A stretch of 64,000 nucleotides of DNA, from positions 1 to 64,000 of the forward strand of contig CAVTIX010000017.1 of NCBI GenBank assembly GCA_963734725.1. The letters are read 5' to 3'. This document shows, piece after piece, positions 1-8,437 of the stretch. The stretch comes from DASXKD01 sp963734725 (GTDB lineage: Bacteria; Actinomycetota; Actinomycetes; Streptosporangiales; Streptosporangiaceae). The notes under the pieces were generated by a model, which was not told the origin of the DNA, made no database searches, and saw only the letters and a list, made by a program, of their open reading frames with translations. The translations under genes were made by a program, and so were the position numbers. Every line of letters starts with the position of its first letter. Positions within the stretch are counted from its first letter, which is position 1.

Positions 1-53
1 TAAAAACTTGTCCTGAGCGAGCAAGGCGAGTCGAATGGATCGCAATTGTCGCT

Positions 54-76
54 GTTCCCGTAGTTCAACGGATAGC
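54..76 (+). pseudogene. 5' fragment of a tRNA-Arg gene
   Basis: These bases match the acceptor 5' strand and D-arm of the intact tRNA-Arg at 3472. About 12 bases just upstream are also shared with the intact locus. After the D-arm the match stops abruptly and the sequence runs straight into the 175-bp repeat at 77. There is no anticodon arm or T-arm, so it cannot make a tRNA. It looks like a copy broken by insertion or recombination. Confidence 0.7.
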
Positions 77-250
77 AGCGCTTTGCTAAAATCTAAAACG
101 GCCCTTCCTCCCGAATCCTCCCAGCTTATCCTCTCTCTTCAATTCCGCATCTGCGAGGCAATTACACCGAATCGCCTTTCCGCCGACGTTCTCTTAGGTC
201 ATCTTATCTCATACCGCAGACTTACCTTTTCGACTTACCTTTTCACGCAT
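77..250. repeat. 175-bp diverged direct repeat, copy A
   Basis: This stretch aligns over its whole length with 1663-1837 in the same orientation with scattered substitutions. Both copies start with AGCGCTTTGCTAAA and keep the block GCAGACTTACCTTTT near the end. It has no convincing reading frame. Copy A abuts the truncated tRNA fragment, and the two copies bracket the DUF4331 gene, as if that gene were carried between direct repeats. Confidence 0.75.
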
Positions 251-377
251 CAGAGATCCGGTGCGACGCCTTCGCGCCGGCGACGGAGACGATGGAGATT
301 CGCTCCGCGCTGCCGGCGAGCAAATCCATCCAATTGCAGATCGCCGCTGTGTCGTCCGTGCGCTCACTCCTTCGCCC

Positions 378-1430
378 TCACTGCTTCGCGGAACTCGCCG
401 CCGTAACGTGCGGCTCGCCGAAATAGGGAAAATCCGGGCGCATCAGCCGCATATCGGGCGCCACCCCATCGCCGAGGGCCGTGTTCGTGGCCAGCGTGAG
501 AATCACGTCCATCACGTCGTCGCAGAGGCCGCGACCGTTGAAGGCGGCAAAGCTGAATGAGGCGGGCGTGTCCAGTTCATACGGCAGGACCGATGGGCAC
601 AGGCGCGCGAGGAGTTGCGTAGCGTAGGCGGATGGGTCGGCCGCTGAGTGGGCGAGCGCGGTGGCTTTTTCCACGAAGTCGCGGATCGGTTTGGAGAACA
701 GCGCCACTTCGTCCGCCGGGACCGCGCGGTTGTAGTTTTCCGATGCGTCGTGCAGCGAAGGATCGGAGAGCAGGATGTGGGTGATCATCGGCAGGCCCCA
801 ACGCGATACCTGCACCTCCGGTGCGTGCCCGTAGAGCGATGCGGTGGCCCAGGCGTGCACCACACCTCGGCCGATCAGGCTGCTGGGGACCTCGAGGACG
901 ATGGCGGTGACATTCTTGCCGCCGAAGAAGTTCTGGCGATTCTGGAACGCCTCCGGGGCAAACCGGTTTTCGGACCACAGAGCTTTTCTGAAGGCACCGA
1001 AACCGGCGCCATCGGAGGCGAACAGATCGGGGGCGAGGCCCGCGTACGCCAGGCAGCCCTGATCCGCTTTCACCACGCGTCCCGTATTCCCGGAAATGAT
1101 GAGTTCGCCCCCGGCACCCTTCAGAGCGTCCGCTCCCGTGGCGCGCCGGACCGCGAAGGTCTGAACGTGCCGGTGCTCGCCGCCATCGGCGTGGGCGGGC
1201 GCGCCGAACTGGACCTTGAAGGCGACATCTTCGCGAAGATCGCGATTCGTGTCGAAGCGAAAGGCGTAGAGACCTTCGTCGCGGAAGGTGTCGGGCGCGC
1301 CGACGCCAGCGTTCGGATTCACGGTCAAAGCCATCACCGTTGTGCCCGGGCGGCCGCGGAACAAGTAGAAGTCGCAGACGTTGATGCGGGGGTCTTCTTT
1401 TGCGGTAGCCGTATCGAAATGATGCGACAT
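378..1430 (-). CDS. DUF4331 family protein
   Basis: This 350-residue protein has the features of the DUF4331 family: an N-terminal SHHFD motif, NVCDFYLF, a segment like the family's TVNPNAG block, and late motifs around RWGLPMITH. The function of the family is not known; it is usually found in soil and stress-related gene sets. The start at 1430 is chosen because AGGAGA lies ten bases upstream; an in-frame ATG at 1469 has no such site. No clear signal peptide is seen. It stands alone between the two copies of a 175-bp direct repeat. The family call is fairly sure, the role is open. Confidence 0.8.
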   Translation of the reverse strand: MSHHFDTATAKEDPRINVCDFYLFRGRPGTTVMALTVNPNAGVGAPDTFRDEGLYAFRFDTNRDLREDVAFKVQFGAPAHADGGEHRHVQTFAVRRATGADALKGAGGELIISGNTGRVVKADQGCLAYAGLAPDLFASDGAGFGAFRKALWSENRFAPEAFQNRQNFFGGKNVTAIVLEVPSSLIGRGVVHAWATASLYGHAPEVQVSRWGLPMITHILLSDPSLHDASENYNRAVPADEVALFSKPIRDFVEKATALAHSAADPSAYATQLLARLCPSVLPYELDTPASFSFAAFNGRGLCDDVMDVILTLATNTALGDGVAPDMRLMRPDFPYFGEPHVTAASSAKQ

Positions 1431-1907
1431 GGCGAAATCTTCTCCTAAAGGGTTAGACGCGAAGGCCAAAAGGTCGATCGCTTGGATGCGGGGTCGATGG
1501 GGCGATCATCCTTGACATCCTCAACCTCATCGGAAGATTTTTCAAGATCTCTGTATTGACCGCGGAACGATTGAATGGTGTCCGGGAAAACGAACAGGGG
1601 GGACGGAATCCGAAGGAACTGGAACCAACTTATCGAGTTTTTCGAGAACGAATAGCGCAAATAGCGCTTTGCTAAATCCAAAACGGCATTTCGTCCCGAA
1701 TCGTCCCATCTCATTCTCTCTCCTCAATTCCAAACCCGTGAGGCAATTACATCGAATCGCTTTTCCTCTCGCGTTCTCTTACGTCATCTTATTTCAAACC
1801 GCAGACTTACCTTTTTGACTTACGTTTTCCGCGCATCCCCACTTTGCAGTGGCAGAGTAATACCTTGGCCAGTTGAAAGATTGTAACGCAAGGACGGTTC
1901 AGATTTA
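1431..1907. other. Intergenic region with repeat copy B
   Basis: No gene is supported here. The stretch lies between two divergent genes and so should carry both their promoters, but no clear -35/-10 pair stands out. Its main content is repeat copy B at 1663-1837. Confidence 0.5.
1663..1837. repeat. 175-bp diverged direct repeat, copy B
   Basis: Direct repeat partner of 77-250, in the same orientation and alignable end to end with point differences and few indels. Here there is no tRNA fragment beside it. It sits about 70 bases upstream of the methyltransferase gene. Confidence 0.75.
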
Positions 1908-3119
1908 ATGTCCGTCCCTGCCACAACTATGCAGATTCGGGAAGTTTACGAAAAACATCCTTATCCTGCCGCAAACCTGACGACGGTGACCAAAACGCGC
2001 TGGAGGCTTGCGCCAATGGCATGGATCAATGCCCTCTGGAAGCCTGGCGCGAAAGACCAGAGCATGAGGAAGATTCTTGTAGCTGGCTGCGGCACCGGCA
2101 GTGAGGCGTTCAAGTTTAGGCGATGTTTTCCGAAAGCTAAGATTGTTGCCGTCGATTTCAGTCCTCGATCGATTGCAATCGCCCGCCATCTGCAAAAGTG
2201 CGCGCGGCCGAAGCCAAAGATCCGATTCGTCGTGGCCGATCTGGCGAGCCGCAATCTCAGTAAAATCACCGGAAACGGATTCGATTTTGTCTCGTGTCAC
2301 GGTGTGCTCTCGTACGTCCCTCAACCGGTCAAGGTTTTGACCAATCTAAAACGGCTGCTGAAAACAGACGGTGCGCTTTATCTTGGTGTTAATGGCACCG
2401 AGCATTTCAGCGTTCGCGGCCGCCTGTTCTTGCCAGCATTTGGGTTCGATTTGGCTGAACCGCACGAAGGTCCGTATTTGCGCAACGTGCTGAAACTATG
2501 GGAAGCAATTTTGAATGAGCCCGGGGGTACATCGTTCGCCAAATTCCCCATAGGATATCTGGCCGGCGACCTCTTTGGCCCGCTTATCCATAATCTCTCG
2601 CTCCGTGATTGGACGCGCCTCGCCAGCACCGCAGGGCTACATTTTCAAAGCAATTGTTCTTCCTGGCGGACGCTTCGGTCGGCGATGGAGAAAGCGCAGT
2701 TCAGGCTTATTATTCCAAGATCGCGCTCGGAAGTCTGTCAGCTTCTCGCGATCGCCGCTCCGGAACGCTTCCACAAGCTCTTATTCACAAGACAGGCTCC
2801 GACAAATCCACCTTGGCAGAATCAGGAGGAACTGCGTCGGTGGCGCCCGACCCTAACTAATCTTTATGTCGTACATTTGCCAAGGCGAACGAGCTCACAG
2901 CGAACCCTTCGAAGTGTGACGTTCAAGAGTGTGGCCATGAATACGCGGCTCGACTGGAAAATGCCGGAGTGGGAAGTGGAAATTCTTCGACGAAGTAACG
3001 GAAGACAAAGCCTCCATGAAATCCTAGGAGGGATCCCACATCCTGTCCCGTCGTGGCTGCTTCGGGAGCAGCTTTATGTTTTGCATCAGCTCCTGGTCAT
3101 CGCTCTTTTGCCGGGCTGA
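1908..3119 (+). CDS. Class I SAM-dependent methyltransferase
   Basis: The 403-residue protein carries a Rossmann SAM-binding core. Motif I reads VAGCGTGSE at residues 58-66, an acidic AVDFSP turn follows at about 81, and a VVADL segment lies near 109, with an FDFVSCHGVLSYV strand after it. The C-terminal 130 residues are a separate domain with no motif I know. The N-terminal IREVYEKHPYP motif is typical of stand-alone methyltransferases next to PQQ- or peptide-modifying genes, but no partner is present here. The substrate is unknown. The ATG at 1908 begins the longest frame and fits the conserved N-terminus. Confidence 0.85.
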   Translation: MSVPATTMQIREVYEKHPYPAANLTTVTKTRWRLAPMAWINALWKPGAKDQSMRKILVAGCGTGSEAFKFRRCFPKAKIVAVDFSPRSIAIARHLQKCARPKPKIRFVVADLASRNLSKITGNGFDFVSCHGVLSYVPQPVKVLTNLKRLLKTDGALYLGVNGTEHFSVRGRLFLPAFGFDLAEPHEGPYLRNVLKLWEAILNEPGGTSFAKFPIGYLAGDLFGPLIHNLSLRDWTRLASTAGLHFQSNCSSWRTLRSAMEKAQFRLIIPRSRSEVCQLLAIAAPERFHKLLFTRQAPTNPPWQNQEELRRWRPTLTNLYVVHLPRRTSSQRTLRSVTFKSVAMNTRLDWKMPEWEVEILRRSNGRQSLHEILGGIPHPVPSWLLREQLYVLHQLLVIALLPG

Positions 3120-3471
3120 CCCTGCCGGAGCGAATCGCTAATCTTGTGGTTAATACTTATATTGATGTTTATACTCGATCTTCCCAAACCCGCCACGCGC
3201 ATTGCGACTTGGCCGCAAGTCTTTGATTTTTAATGATGGTTTGCTGGCTTTTCTGGCTTTGGCTGCTTTGGGTTTTGCTTTCATTTTTTTGTATTTTTTT
3301 CTTCCCCTAGGCCGTTGATGTGTGTCAGGGGTTTACTGGGGCTTCGGGGGTAATCCTTTCTTCCTGACGATATTACAGGCGGACAGAGGTGCTGACAAGT
3401 TCGCATTAACCACGTCTGCTCAAGCACCGTTTGCAATCGCCAATCGAAAATCTAAAATCGCAATTGTCATT
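3120..3471. other. Intergenic region, T-rich
   Basis: No gene is seen. Around 3225-3310 the strand is low-complexity and T-rich (repeated TTTGGCTTT and TTTTTTT runs), which could end transcription of the methyltransferase gene. The rest carries no recognisable signal before the tRNA gene. Confidence 0.4.
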
Positions 3472-3543
3472 GTTCCCGTAGTTCAACGGATAGAACGGAG
3501 GTTTCCTAAACCTTAGATGTGGGTTCGATTCCCGCCGGGAACG
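3472..3543 (+). tRNA. tRNA-Arg (anticodon CCT)
   Basis: The full cloverleaf can be drawn: a seven-pair acceptor stem GTTCCCG/CGGGAAC, a D-stem GTTC/GAAC, an anticodon stem GAGGT/ACCTT with loop TTCCTAA (anticodon CCT), and a T-stem GTGGG/CCCGC with loop TTCGATT. The discriminator is G and no CCA is encoded. The last 16 bases occur again at 3747-3762 and the 5' half occurs again at 54-76, so this gene has acted as a recombination or integration target. Confidence 0.93.
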
Positions 3544-3710
3544 TTCTGTAAATCACGTGAGTGTTGGGTAGCTCGGGTACATGCTCTCGCTTGGCCTTCG
3601 ATTGATTGACTCGAACTTCCCAGTTCTCGGTCTGCGACCTGCTTCGCTGCGTCTATGTCGCACGGCTTCCCGCTGGCTCCATTCGCTGACTCCCGCTCGC
3701 TCACCCTTAC

Positions 3711-3756
3711 GGGCTTCGTCTATGTCGCTCGATGCCCATCGGCTCCATTCCCGCCG
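3711..3756. repeat. Dispersed 45-bp repeat, copy 1
   Basis: This block matches 4539-4583 almost base for base in the same orientation and ends in ATTCCCGCCG, which is the tRNA 3' end motif. A weaker relative lies just upstream at about 3640-3680. It has no reading frame of its own. It looks like a small mobile or recombinogenic module linked to the tRNA-Arg 3' end. Confidence 0.65.
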
Positions 3757-3762
3757 GGAACG
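3747..3762. repeat. 16-bp duplicate of the tRNA-Arg 3' end
   Basis: The bases ATTCCCGCCGGGAACG are identical to 3528-3543, the T-arm and acceptor end of the intact tRNA. A direct repeat of a tRNA 3' end is the usual trace of site-specific integration, but only about 200 bases separate the two copies and no integrase gene is present. Confidence 0.6.
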
Positions 3763-4028
3763 ATTACCAGGAAAACAAAAGCTGGTAACCAAAAGTCGGA
3801 ACTAAATCAGAACGCCATTCACGTTAGCTGCGGTAATTTTTTTGCTAGCGACTTTCGGCTTGGCAGCGTGACCGAAGTTAAATTTGGTCTTGATATACTT
3901 AGGTAAAATCCCCTGTGAAATGTTACTGAACGAACACTTCATCACAGTTGCATTAAAGCCGAAGTCTAAAGGGCGGTGTGGTGGTTAGGTTTCCGCACGA
4001 GATCGATCACACCGCCCCGTCCCATTTT

Positions 4029-4261
4029 TCATTTCTTCAATAATCCTTGAAATTCATTCTCAAACGTTTCCCTAAGTATCCTGTCCCTGTAGAGTGCTGC
4101 CCTAAACTTGCGGAGGGCTTTTTGCTCAATTTGCTGGATGGCCTGACGTGAACAACCACAGTATGCAGCGATTGTCCGATAGTGTGCGGCGGTTCACTGG
4201 TCGAGGCTAGGATCGCCAGCCCCAAATCAATATTGGCGTTGCGCGCGAGTATGCCTTTCAT
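4029..4261 (-). pseudogene. Sigma-factor-like HTH protein, frameshifted
   Basis: The C-terminal frame, ending at 4029, encodes a classic sigma-70 region 4 type HTH: YRTIAAYCGCSRQAIQQIEQ followed by KALRKFR. The N-terminal part (start ATG at 4261, including DLGLAILA) is in another frame, and the two meet near 4175-4195. Joined, they give a protein of about 78 residues like the small sigma-like HTH proteins common in some soil Verrucomicrobiota. The reading frame as given is broken, either a sequencing indel or real decay. No neighbour indicates a target. Confidence 0.6.
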
Positions 4262-4628
4262 GCCAGTCCGACCGTTTTGTCCTGAAATAGGGACGCGCCG
4301 GAACAAATTAAAAACCGACGCGTCCCGTTCCCCCCAAAAATGCTAAAGGCTCCTTCGGATTGCGGGGCCTGGTTGGTCGTATCGAAAGCCTATTTTCTGA
4401 CGGGACAAAGGTTCAGAAAATCTACCTTTCGCTTCGCCGGGTTACGTATGAAAGCGCCCTAACGGAAAGCGAAGACGGGCGCCCGCGTCTGGTTGTTGAG
4501 GCCTATGGGCGCGTCATATCTAATTCACTCAGCCTTCAGGCTTCGTGCATGTCGCTCGACTCCCATCGGCTCCATTCCCGCCGAGGATTTGTGTTCCGAG
4601 TGCGCGCTAAAGCGCGTATTTCTAGCGA
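4262..4628. other. Intergenic region with hairpin and repeat
   Basis: No gene is supported. At 4290-4326 an eight-base inverted repeat GGGACGCG/CGCGTCCC encloses a 21-base AT-rich loop. At 4539-4583 the second copy of the dispersed 45-bp repeat occurs shortly before the protease gene. Confidence 0.5.
4539..4583. repeat. Dispersed 45-bp repeat, copy 2
   Basis: Near-identical to 3711-3756 in the same orientation, about 830 bases away. It ends in ATTCCCGCCG like the other copy, then diverges from the tRNA end. Confidence 0.65.
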
Positions 4629-5348
4629 ATGACAGTAAGCGACGTTGAGGCACCCGAAGGAAGTCGCGGACCTTGGCGATGGCGTTATTTGATCGACGTC
4701 ATCGTACTCCTCACGGTGACGTTTCTTCTCGATGCGGTTCTTGGTGCTTTTGTTCAAGTGCCGATCGATTTGGAGAAGGGATTAGTTTTGGATGCGATCG
4801 TCAAAGTGCTGCTGATCGGAGTTGGGTGCGGACTGGTTTTGTTACGTGGCGAGAGATTGGCCGACATCGGGCTGAAGCGGCCGAAGAGTTGGACGCGCAC
4901 ATTGATCATTGGCGTTGGCCTGGCGGCAATTGTTTTCGTTGCCATGTATCTTTCGGAAAAGGCGGGATTGCGTCGCGAGCTCAGCAAATTCAAGCCCGTA
5001 GAGGGTAATCCGGAACTGGCATTCGTAGCCGTTTTATATGCATTAATTGGAGCCGGGTTTTATGAGGAGTTCACATTTCGTGGATTTCTCATGCAGGGCC
5101 TGGCGATGTTGTTTGGTGGAAGTCGCAGGGCATGGATGAGCGCTTGTATTCTCCAAGGGGCGCTCTTTGGAGCAGCGCACGCTTACCAGAATCCGCTGGG
5201 AATCGCCATCACCGGCGCACTCGGCATTTTGATGGGACTACTGGTTCTTGCATCGGGCCGCAATCTTTGGCTCGTGATCGTCGGGCACGGGCTTTTCGAC
5301 GCGAGTCGTTTTGTTTTGTTCTACTTTCAAGGGCCGCCGGCTGGCTGA
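4629..5348 (+). CDS. CPBP family intramembrane metalloprotease
   Basis: The 239-residue polytopic membrane protein contains the CPBP (CAAX protease / Abi) signature: the glutamate pair at 146-147 in FYEEFTFRGFL with Arg151, a histidine at 184 in FGAAHAYQ, and a third motif GHGLFD with His220. About seven hydrophobic segments can be drawn. Enzymes of this family cleave within membranes; in bacteria they are linked to peptide maturation or immunity to self-made peptides, but no peptide gene is seen nearby. The ATG at 4629 is the first in the frame. Confidence 0.87.
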   Translation: MTVSDVEAPEGSRGPWRWRYLIDVIVLLTVTFLLDAVLGAFVQVPIDLEKGLVLDAIVKVLLIGVGCGLVLLRGERLADIGLKRPKSWTRTLIIGVGLAAIVFVAMYLSEKAGLRRELSKFKPVEGNPELAFVAVLYALIGAGFYEEFTFRGFLMQGLAMLFGGSRRAWMSACILQGALFGAAHAYQNPLGIAITGALGILMGLLVLASGRNLWLVIVGHGLFDASRFVLFYFQGPPAG

Positions 5349-5380
5349 TCTCCTTGATCGGTCGCTATTCTACCGAATCG

Positions 5381-5845
5381 TCATCGATTCAACAGACGCG
5401 AATCGAATCGGTACTCGACCGGCCGGCTGATTTTGATCTTTTTGAAATCGGGATGCTTTGGATTTAACAAAAAGTTCACCTCGCTCGCACTCAGGATGCT
5501 GGGCACCACAAGGGCGACGGACTTCCCCGCGCGAACCCATTCGTCACCGATTTGCATAGTTCGAAAGTCCGGCGGTTCTGCATTCCAATGCGGTGGCAGA
5601 TTTTTGACCGGAAAGTGGTCGGTCAGTTTGTCCTCCCACTCCAATCGAAATGACGCGTACCGATCATCCGGAGGAAGCGGCGTTAGATGAACGAGCAATT
5701 CCAGCGCGGCGAGCGATTCGTGTTCGCTGACATAAATTACCGCGGTGCCTCGCGAGTTCCATCGCCCACCGTAGATGCGAGCACCTTCGCCGGTAAACGC
5801 AGTGTTAACCCGCGCCGCGCGAACAATTCGCCACGCACACGGCAT
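5381..5845 (-). CDS. RES-domain toxin of a type II toxin-antitoxin pair
   Basis: The 154-residue protein spans a RES domain: R6 in WRIVRA, the block GGRWNSRG at 26-33, and YVSEHESLAALE at 38-49 with the family's glutamates. RES toxins act on NAD+ in the cytoplasm (ADP-ribosyl transfer or NAD breakdown, known from characterised members). The start codon overlaps the antitoxin stop codon by one base (TGATG), so the two are translationally coupled. Length is normal for the family and nothing looks broken. The pair stands alone between the protease and the receiver gene. Confidence 0.87.
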   Translation of the reverse strand: MPCAWRIVRAARVNTAFTGEGARIYGGRWNSRGTAVIYVSEHESLAALELLVHLTPLPPDDRYASFRLEWEDKLTDHFPVKNLPPHWNAEPPDFRTMQIGDEWVRAGKSVALVVPSILSASEVNFLLNPKHPDFKKIKISRPVEYRFDSRLLNR

Positions 5846-6261
5846 CAGGTATAAACACTGTACTCGATACGCCCTAACAAGTTCTCGACCTCGCGTGCGC
5901 CTGTCTCAGTGCTCGCATAATCGAGCGGGACTGCGCCGCCGAGACCGACTTGTGGATGTTTCAGCCATGCTCGTGCTTTTTCAGCATCGCCGAAAACTGT
6001 TGTCGCGTGTCTGAGCAATCGTGAAAAACGGACCACTTTGTCCGATTCATCCGGAGAGAGTCGCCCCGCCGCTTTGCGCCGCTGCAGAGTCGATCGCGAA
6101 ATGCAAAGTTTCGCCGCGAGCTTCTCAAATGGCAGGTCAAGGGTGTCTTGCAACGTCTTCAGTTCAGAAAAGCGCAGACCTTTCTGAATTTTTTGAATCA
6201 GTTCGGTTGGGTGCGTTGGTTTTCCACCTACCGCAGTCTTATCGAGGGTTGCCGTTTTCAT
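5845..6261 (-). CDS. Xre/ParS-type antitoxin (DUF2384)
   Basis: The protein of about 138 residues has an N-terminal helix-turn-helix-like segment (KLCISRSTLQRRK) and a C-terminal DUF2384-type toxin-binding region (FGDAEKARAWLKHPQ, LLGRIEYSVY), the standard partner of RES toxins. It should neutralise the toxin and repress its own operon. The ATG at 6261 is chosen; the longer frame would start with TTG at 6291. Neither has a clear ribosome site. TGACACAATGTA at 6284-6295 upstream also occurs before the gene at 11023. Confidence 0.83.
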   Translation of the reverse strand: MKTATLDKTAVGGKPTHPTELIQKIQKGLRFSELKTLQDTLDLPFEKLAAKLCISRSTLQRRKAAGRLSPDESDKVVRFSRLLRHATTVFGDAEKARAWLKHPQVGLGGAVPLDYASTETGAREVENLLGRIEYSVYT

Positions 6262-6355
6262 GACTTGTGTGCTTTGACTCAGTTGACACAATGTAATGTC
6301 TCAATTGGATATGGTCAAAGCAAGCCCTGGATTAAACAAAATCCGAAACACAGAT

Positions 6356-6811
6356 TCACGCCGCGATCTGACCGAGAACGCTGCGCAGTTCGTGAAAATC
6401 CACCGGCTTCGCCAGATGGAAATCGAATCCGGCTTTTCTGCCGCGCTCGACGTCGTCACGCGCTGCAAAGCCCGATATCGCCACGGCTTTCACAGCTCCT
6501 TTTCGTTTCGCTTCCACAATGACATCGTAGCCGTTGCCGTCTGGCAGCGCGATATCGCACAGCACAACATCGAACTGCTTCGAGTTGATCATGTCCAGGG
6601 CGCTCCGTGCATCATCAGCCGTGGAAATGTCATGGCCAAAATAATTTAGGAGCCGAGATAGCGCCTGGAGCGTGTCGCTATGATCCTCTACGACAAGGAT
6701 CCGCAAACTCTTGCCCGATTTATAATCCGCCCTCGATCGATCCTCGCTCATCTCTTCGAAAATCCCCCTCGAAGCCCTATAATCGGATTTCGTGCCGCGT
6801 CCAGATGCCAT
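6356..6811 (-). CDS. Single-domain response regulator
   Basis: The 151-residue protein is a CheY-like receiver: acidic pair E42-D43 in VVEDH, phospho-acceptor D86 in LCDIALPDGNG, Ser113 in the switch position, and K135 in LAKP. There is no output domain. The first 35 residues are extra; an internal ATG at 6751 may be the true start. No kinase gene is adjacent, so it is probably an orphan served by a remote hybrid kinase. It lies just downstream of the MscS/cyclic-nucleotide channel gene, on the same strand, only 18 bases away, so co-transcription is likely. Confidence 0.85.
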   Translation of the reverse strand: MASGRGTKSDYRASRGIFEEMSEDRSRADYKSGKSLRILVVEDHSDTLQALSRLLNYFGHDISTADDARSALDMINSKQFDVVLCDIALPDGNGYDVIVEAKRKGAVKAVAISGFAARDDVERGRKAGFDFHLAKPVDFHELRSVLGQIAA

Positions 6812-6829
6812 TTGGCCGTTACCGAAATG

Positions 6830-8335
6830 TTACAGCTCGAAAAACGCCCGCAACCGTTGCAGAAAGTTGGCGGTGTATTGCCGTTCTGTTAATGCATGCT
6901 CGTTGGTGCTTTTCGCTTCTTTCAGGATTCCTTCAGTTTCCATTCTTCGCTGCGCGAGCAGCTCGCTCAACTTCTCGAGGCAGCTCGGTGCGTCGCGCAG
7001 GACTTCAGCCATCACAGGTTTGCCGATCTCCATCACATAACAATCACCGTCGGCGCGGACCGTTGCGCTGCGCGGTTCGCCAGTGAGCAGCGACATTTCA
7101 CCAAAGCAATCGCCGGCCCCCAGTGTTGCGATTTGGATTTTCGATCCGTTTTTTGAAACGAAAACATTCGCCGCGCCGCGCAGCATCACGAACATCGAAT
7201 CGCCCGCCGCGCCTTCTTCAATCACCCGTTCACCACGACCGAAAATGTTGAGGCGCGCCTGCCTGACCAGACGATCGAGTTGTGTCTCGGAAAGACATCG
7301 AAAGAGCGCTTCACCGCGCAGGATCGACAATGCCTCCTCGTGGCCTTCGTCGGCCGGGCGTCCAACCTTCCGCTCGAGGTTCAAGGTTCGTATCGGATAG
7401 GGGATGGTGATCTTGCGCCGCCGAAATTCGTACCAAGCATTAGTGTAGATGGCGTCGCGCACTTCGTAGTACCCGGCGTGAGTCGTCATGGCAAACTTGA
7501 TCTGATAAACAATCGCTGATTCGCCGTATTCACTCACATAAACTCGAGGCGGTGGATCTTTCTCGACGCCGGGCACCTGAATAGTGGCACGCATGAGCGC
7601 ATCTTTTACGCGGTTGGGCGGCACGCCATACTCTGCGTTCATCTGCAGGCGCATGAAATGCGTTCGCTTCGGGTAACTGAGATTGACGATCTGATGACTC
7701 ACCATCTCGTTGTTTGGGATATCGAGATAAATGTCGTCGTTCGTGCAAAGCCGGGTGGAACGCCAGTTGATCTCACGCACCTCGCCGTAGGTGTCGCCCA
7801 CCTTCAACCAATCACCGACCTTATATGGCCGATTGATTTGGATCGATATGCCACCAATGATTCCGGCGAACAGATTCTGGCCAGCGAAACCTACAATGAT
7901 TGCGACCACGCCGGACCCCGCAAGCAATCCCTTCAACTGCGCTTCAGCATGGTAGCCGTAGCTCAGGACCAACAGCAGGACGATCAAAAAAATGATACCG
8001 CCTACGATCTCACGAAGAAAATGTGGAATCGTTGTCTGGCGTCTCTTTTCGAAATATAAATCCCAAACATAACGATTTATCAGCGCGACAACTAATGCGG
8101 TGCTCAACAAAATCGCCGCTGCACCAACGTGATAACGCCATGGAGCGTGCACTCCGTACACCGCAATCGCGGCATAAAAAGCGAGCGTTAAACAAAAGAG
8201 CCGAAATAGCAGGCCAAGCTCAACGCCGGCGCGACGCTTTAAAAATCGCCCAATGCCAAGGGCGACAAAAAACGTCACGATAAACACCAGTACCGTGATG
8301 GCGTCCCGCTGCGCTTCGCTCACCGCGTTGAACAT
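6830..8335 (-). CDS. MscS-type channel with C-terminal cyclic-nucleotide domain
   Basis: The N-terminal third has about five membrane helices. A MscS pore and beta domain follow (GVVAIIVGFAGQN, GGISIQINRPYKVGDWL, a DIYLDIPNNEM strand). The last 170 residues form a cyclic-nucleotide-binding fold with GAAGDSMFVMLRG and FGEMSLLTGEPRSATVRA, close to the phosphate-binding cassette consensus. The protein is probably an inner-membrane channel gated or tuned by cAMP or a related ligand. The ATG at 8335 is preferred over a TTG start at 8401. The receiver gene follows 18 bases downstream. Confidence 0.87.
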   Translation of the reverse strand: MFNAVSEAQRDAITVLVFIVTFFVALGIGRFLKRRAGVELGLLFRLFCLTLAFYAAIAVYGVHAPWRYHVGAAAILLSTALVVALINRYVWDLYFEKRRQTTIPHFLREIVGGIIFLIVLLLVLSYGYHAEAQLKGLLAGSGVVAIIVGFAGQNLFAGIIGGISIQINRPYKVGDWLKVGDTYGEVREINWRSTRLCTNDDIYLDIPNNEMVSHQIVNLSYPKRTHFMRLQMNAEYGVPPNRVKDALMRATIQVPGVEKDPPPRVYVSEYGESAIVYQIKFAMTTHAGYYEVRDAIYTNAWYEFRRRKITIPYPIRTLNLERKVGRPADEGHEEALSILRGEALFRCLSETQLDRLVRQARLNIFGRGERVIEEGAAGDSMFVMLRGAANVFVSKNGSKIQIATLGAGDCFGEMSLLTGEPRSATVRADGDCYVMEIGKPVMAEVLRDAPSCLEKLSELLAQRRMETEGILKEAKSTNEHALTERQYTANFLQRLRAFFEL

Positions 8336-8437
8336 CGAAGGCAATAGTATACCAGAACCAGACCGCCGGAATAGTTTTTCTGCGTTACGTTTAAAAGGCA
8401 AACCGATCCTGCGCCAGGCTAAGAGGCTGGCAGGCGC

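Larger units (their letters stand above)
3544..4028. other. Intergenic region with tRNA-linked repeats
   Basis: No gene is supported. The first 220 bases hold imperfect copies of a roughly 45-base module (GCTTCGTCTATGTCGCTCGA type) ending in a duplicate of the tRNA 3' end. At 3971-4017 there is a perfect ten-base inverted repeat, GGGCGGTGTG/CACACCGCCC, with a 27-base loop, just downstream of the leftward HTH gene. Confidence 0.6.

Noticed and set aside
648..1448. Long plus-strand open frame
   Set aside because: It is the complement of the DUF4331 gene and has no recognisable motif.
3971..4017. Riboswitch or intrinsic terminator
   Set aside because: The ten-base stem has a 27-base loop and no adjacent T-run of useful length; left as a plain inverted repeat.
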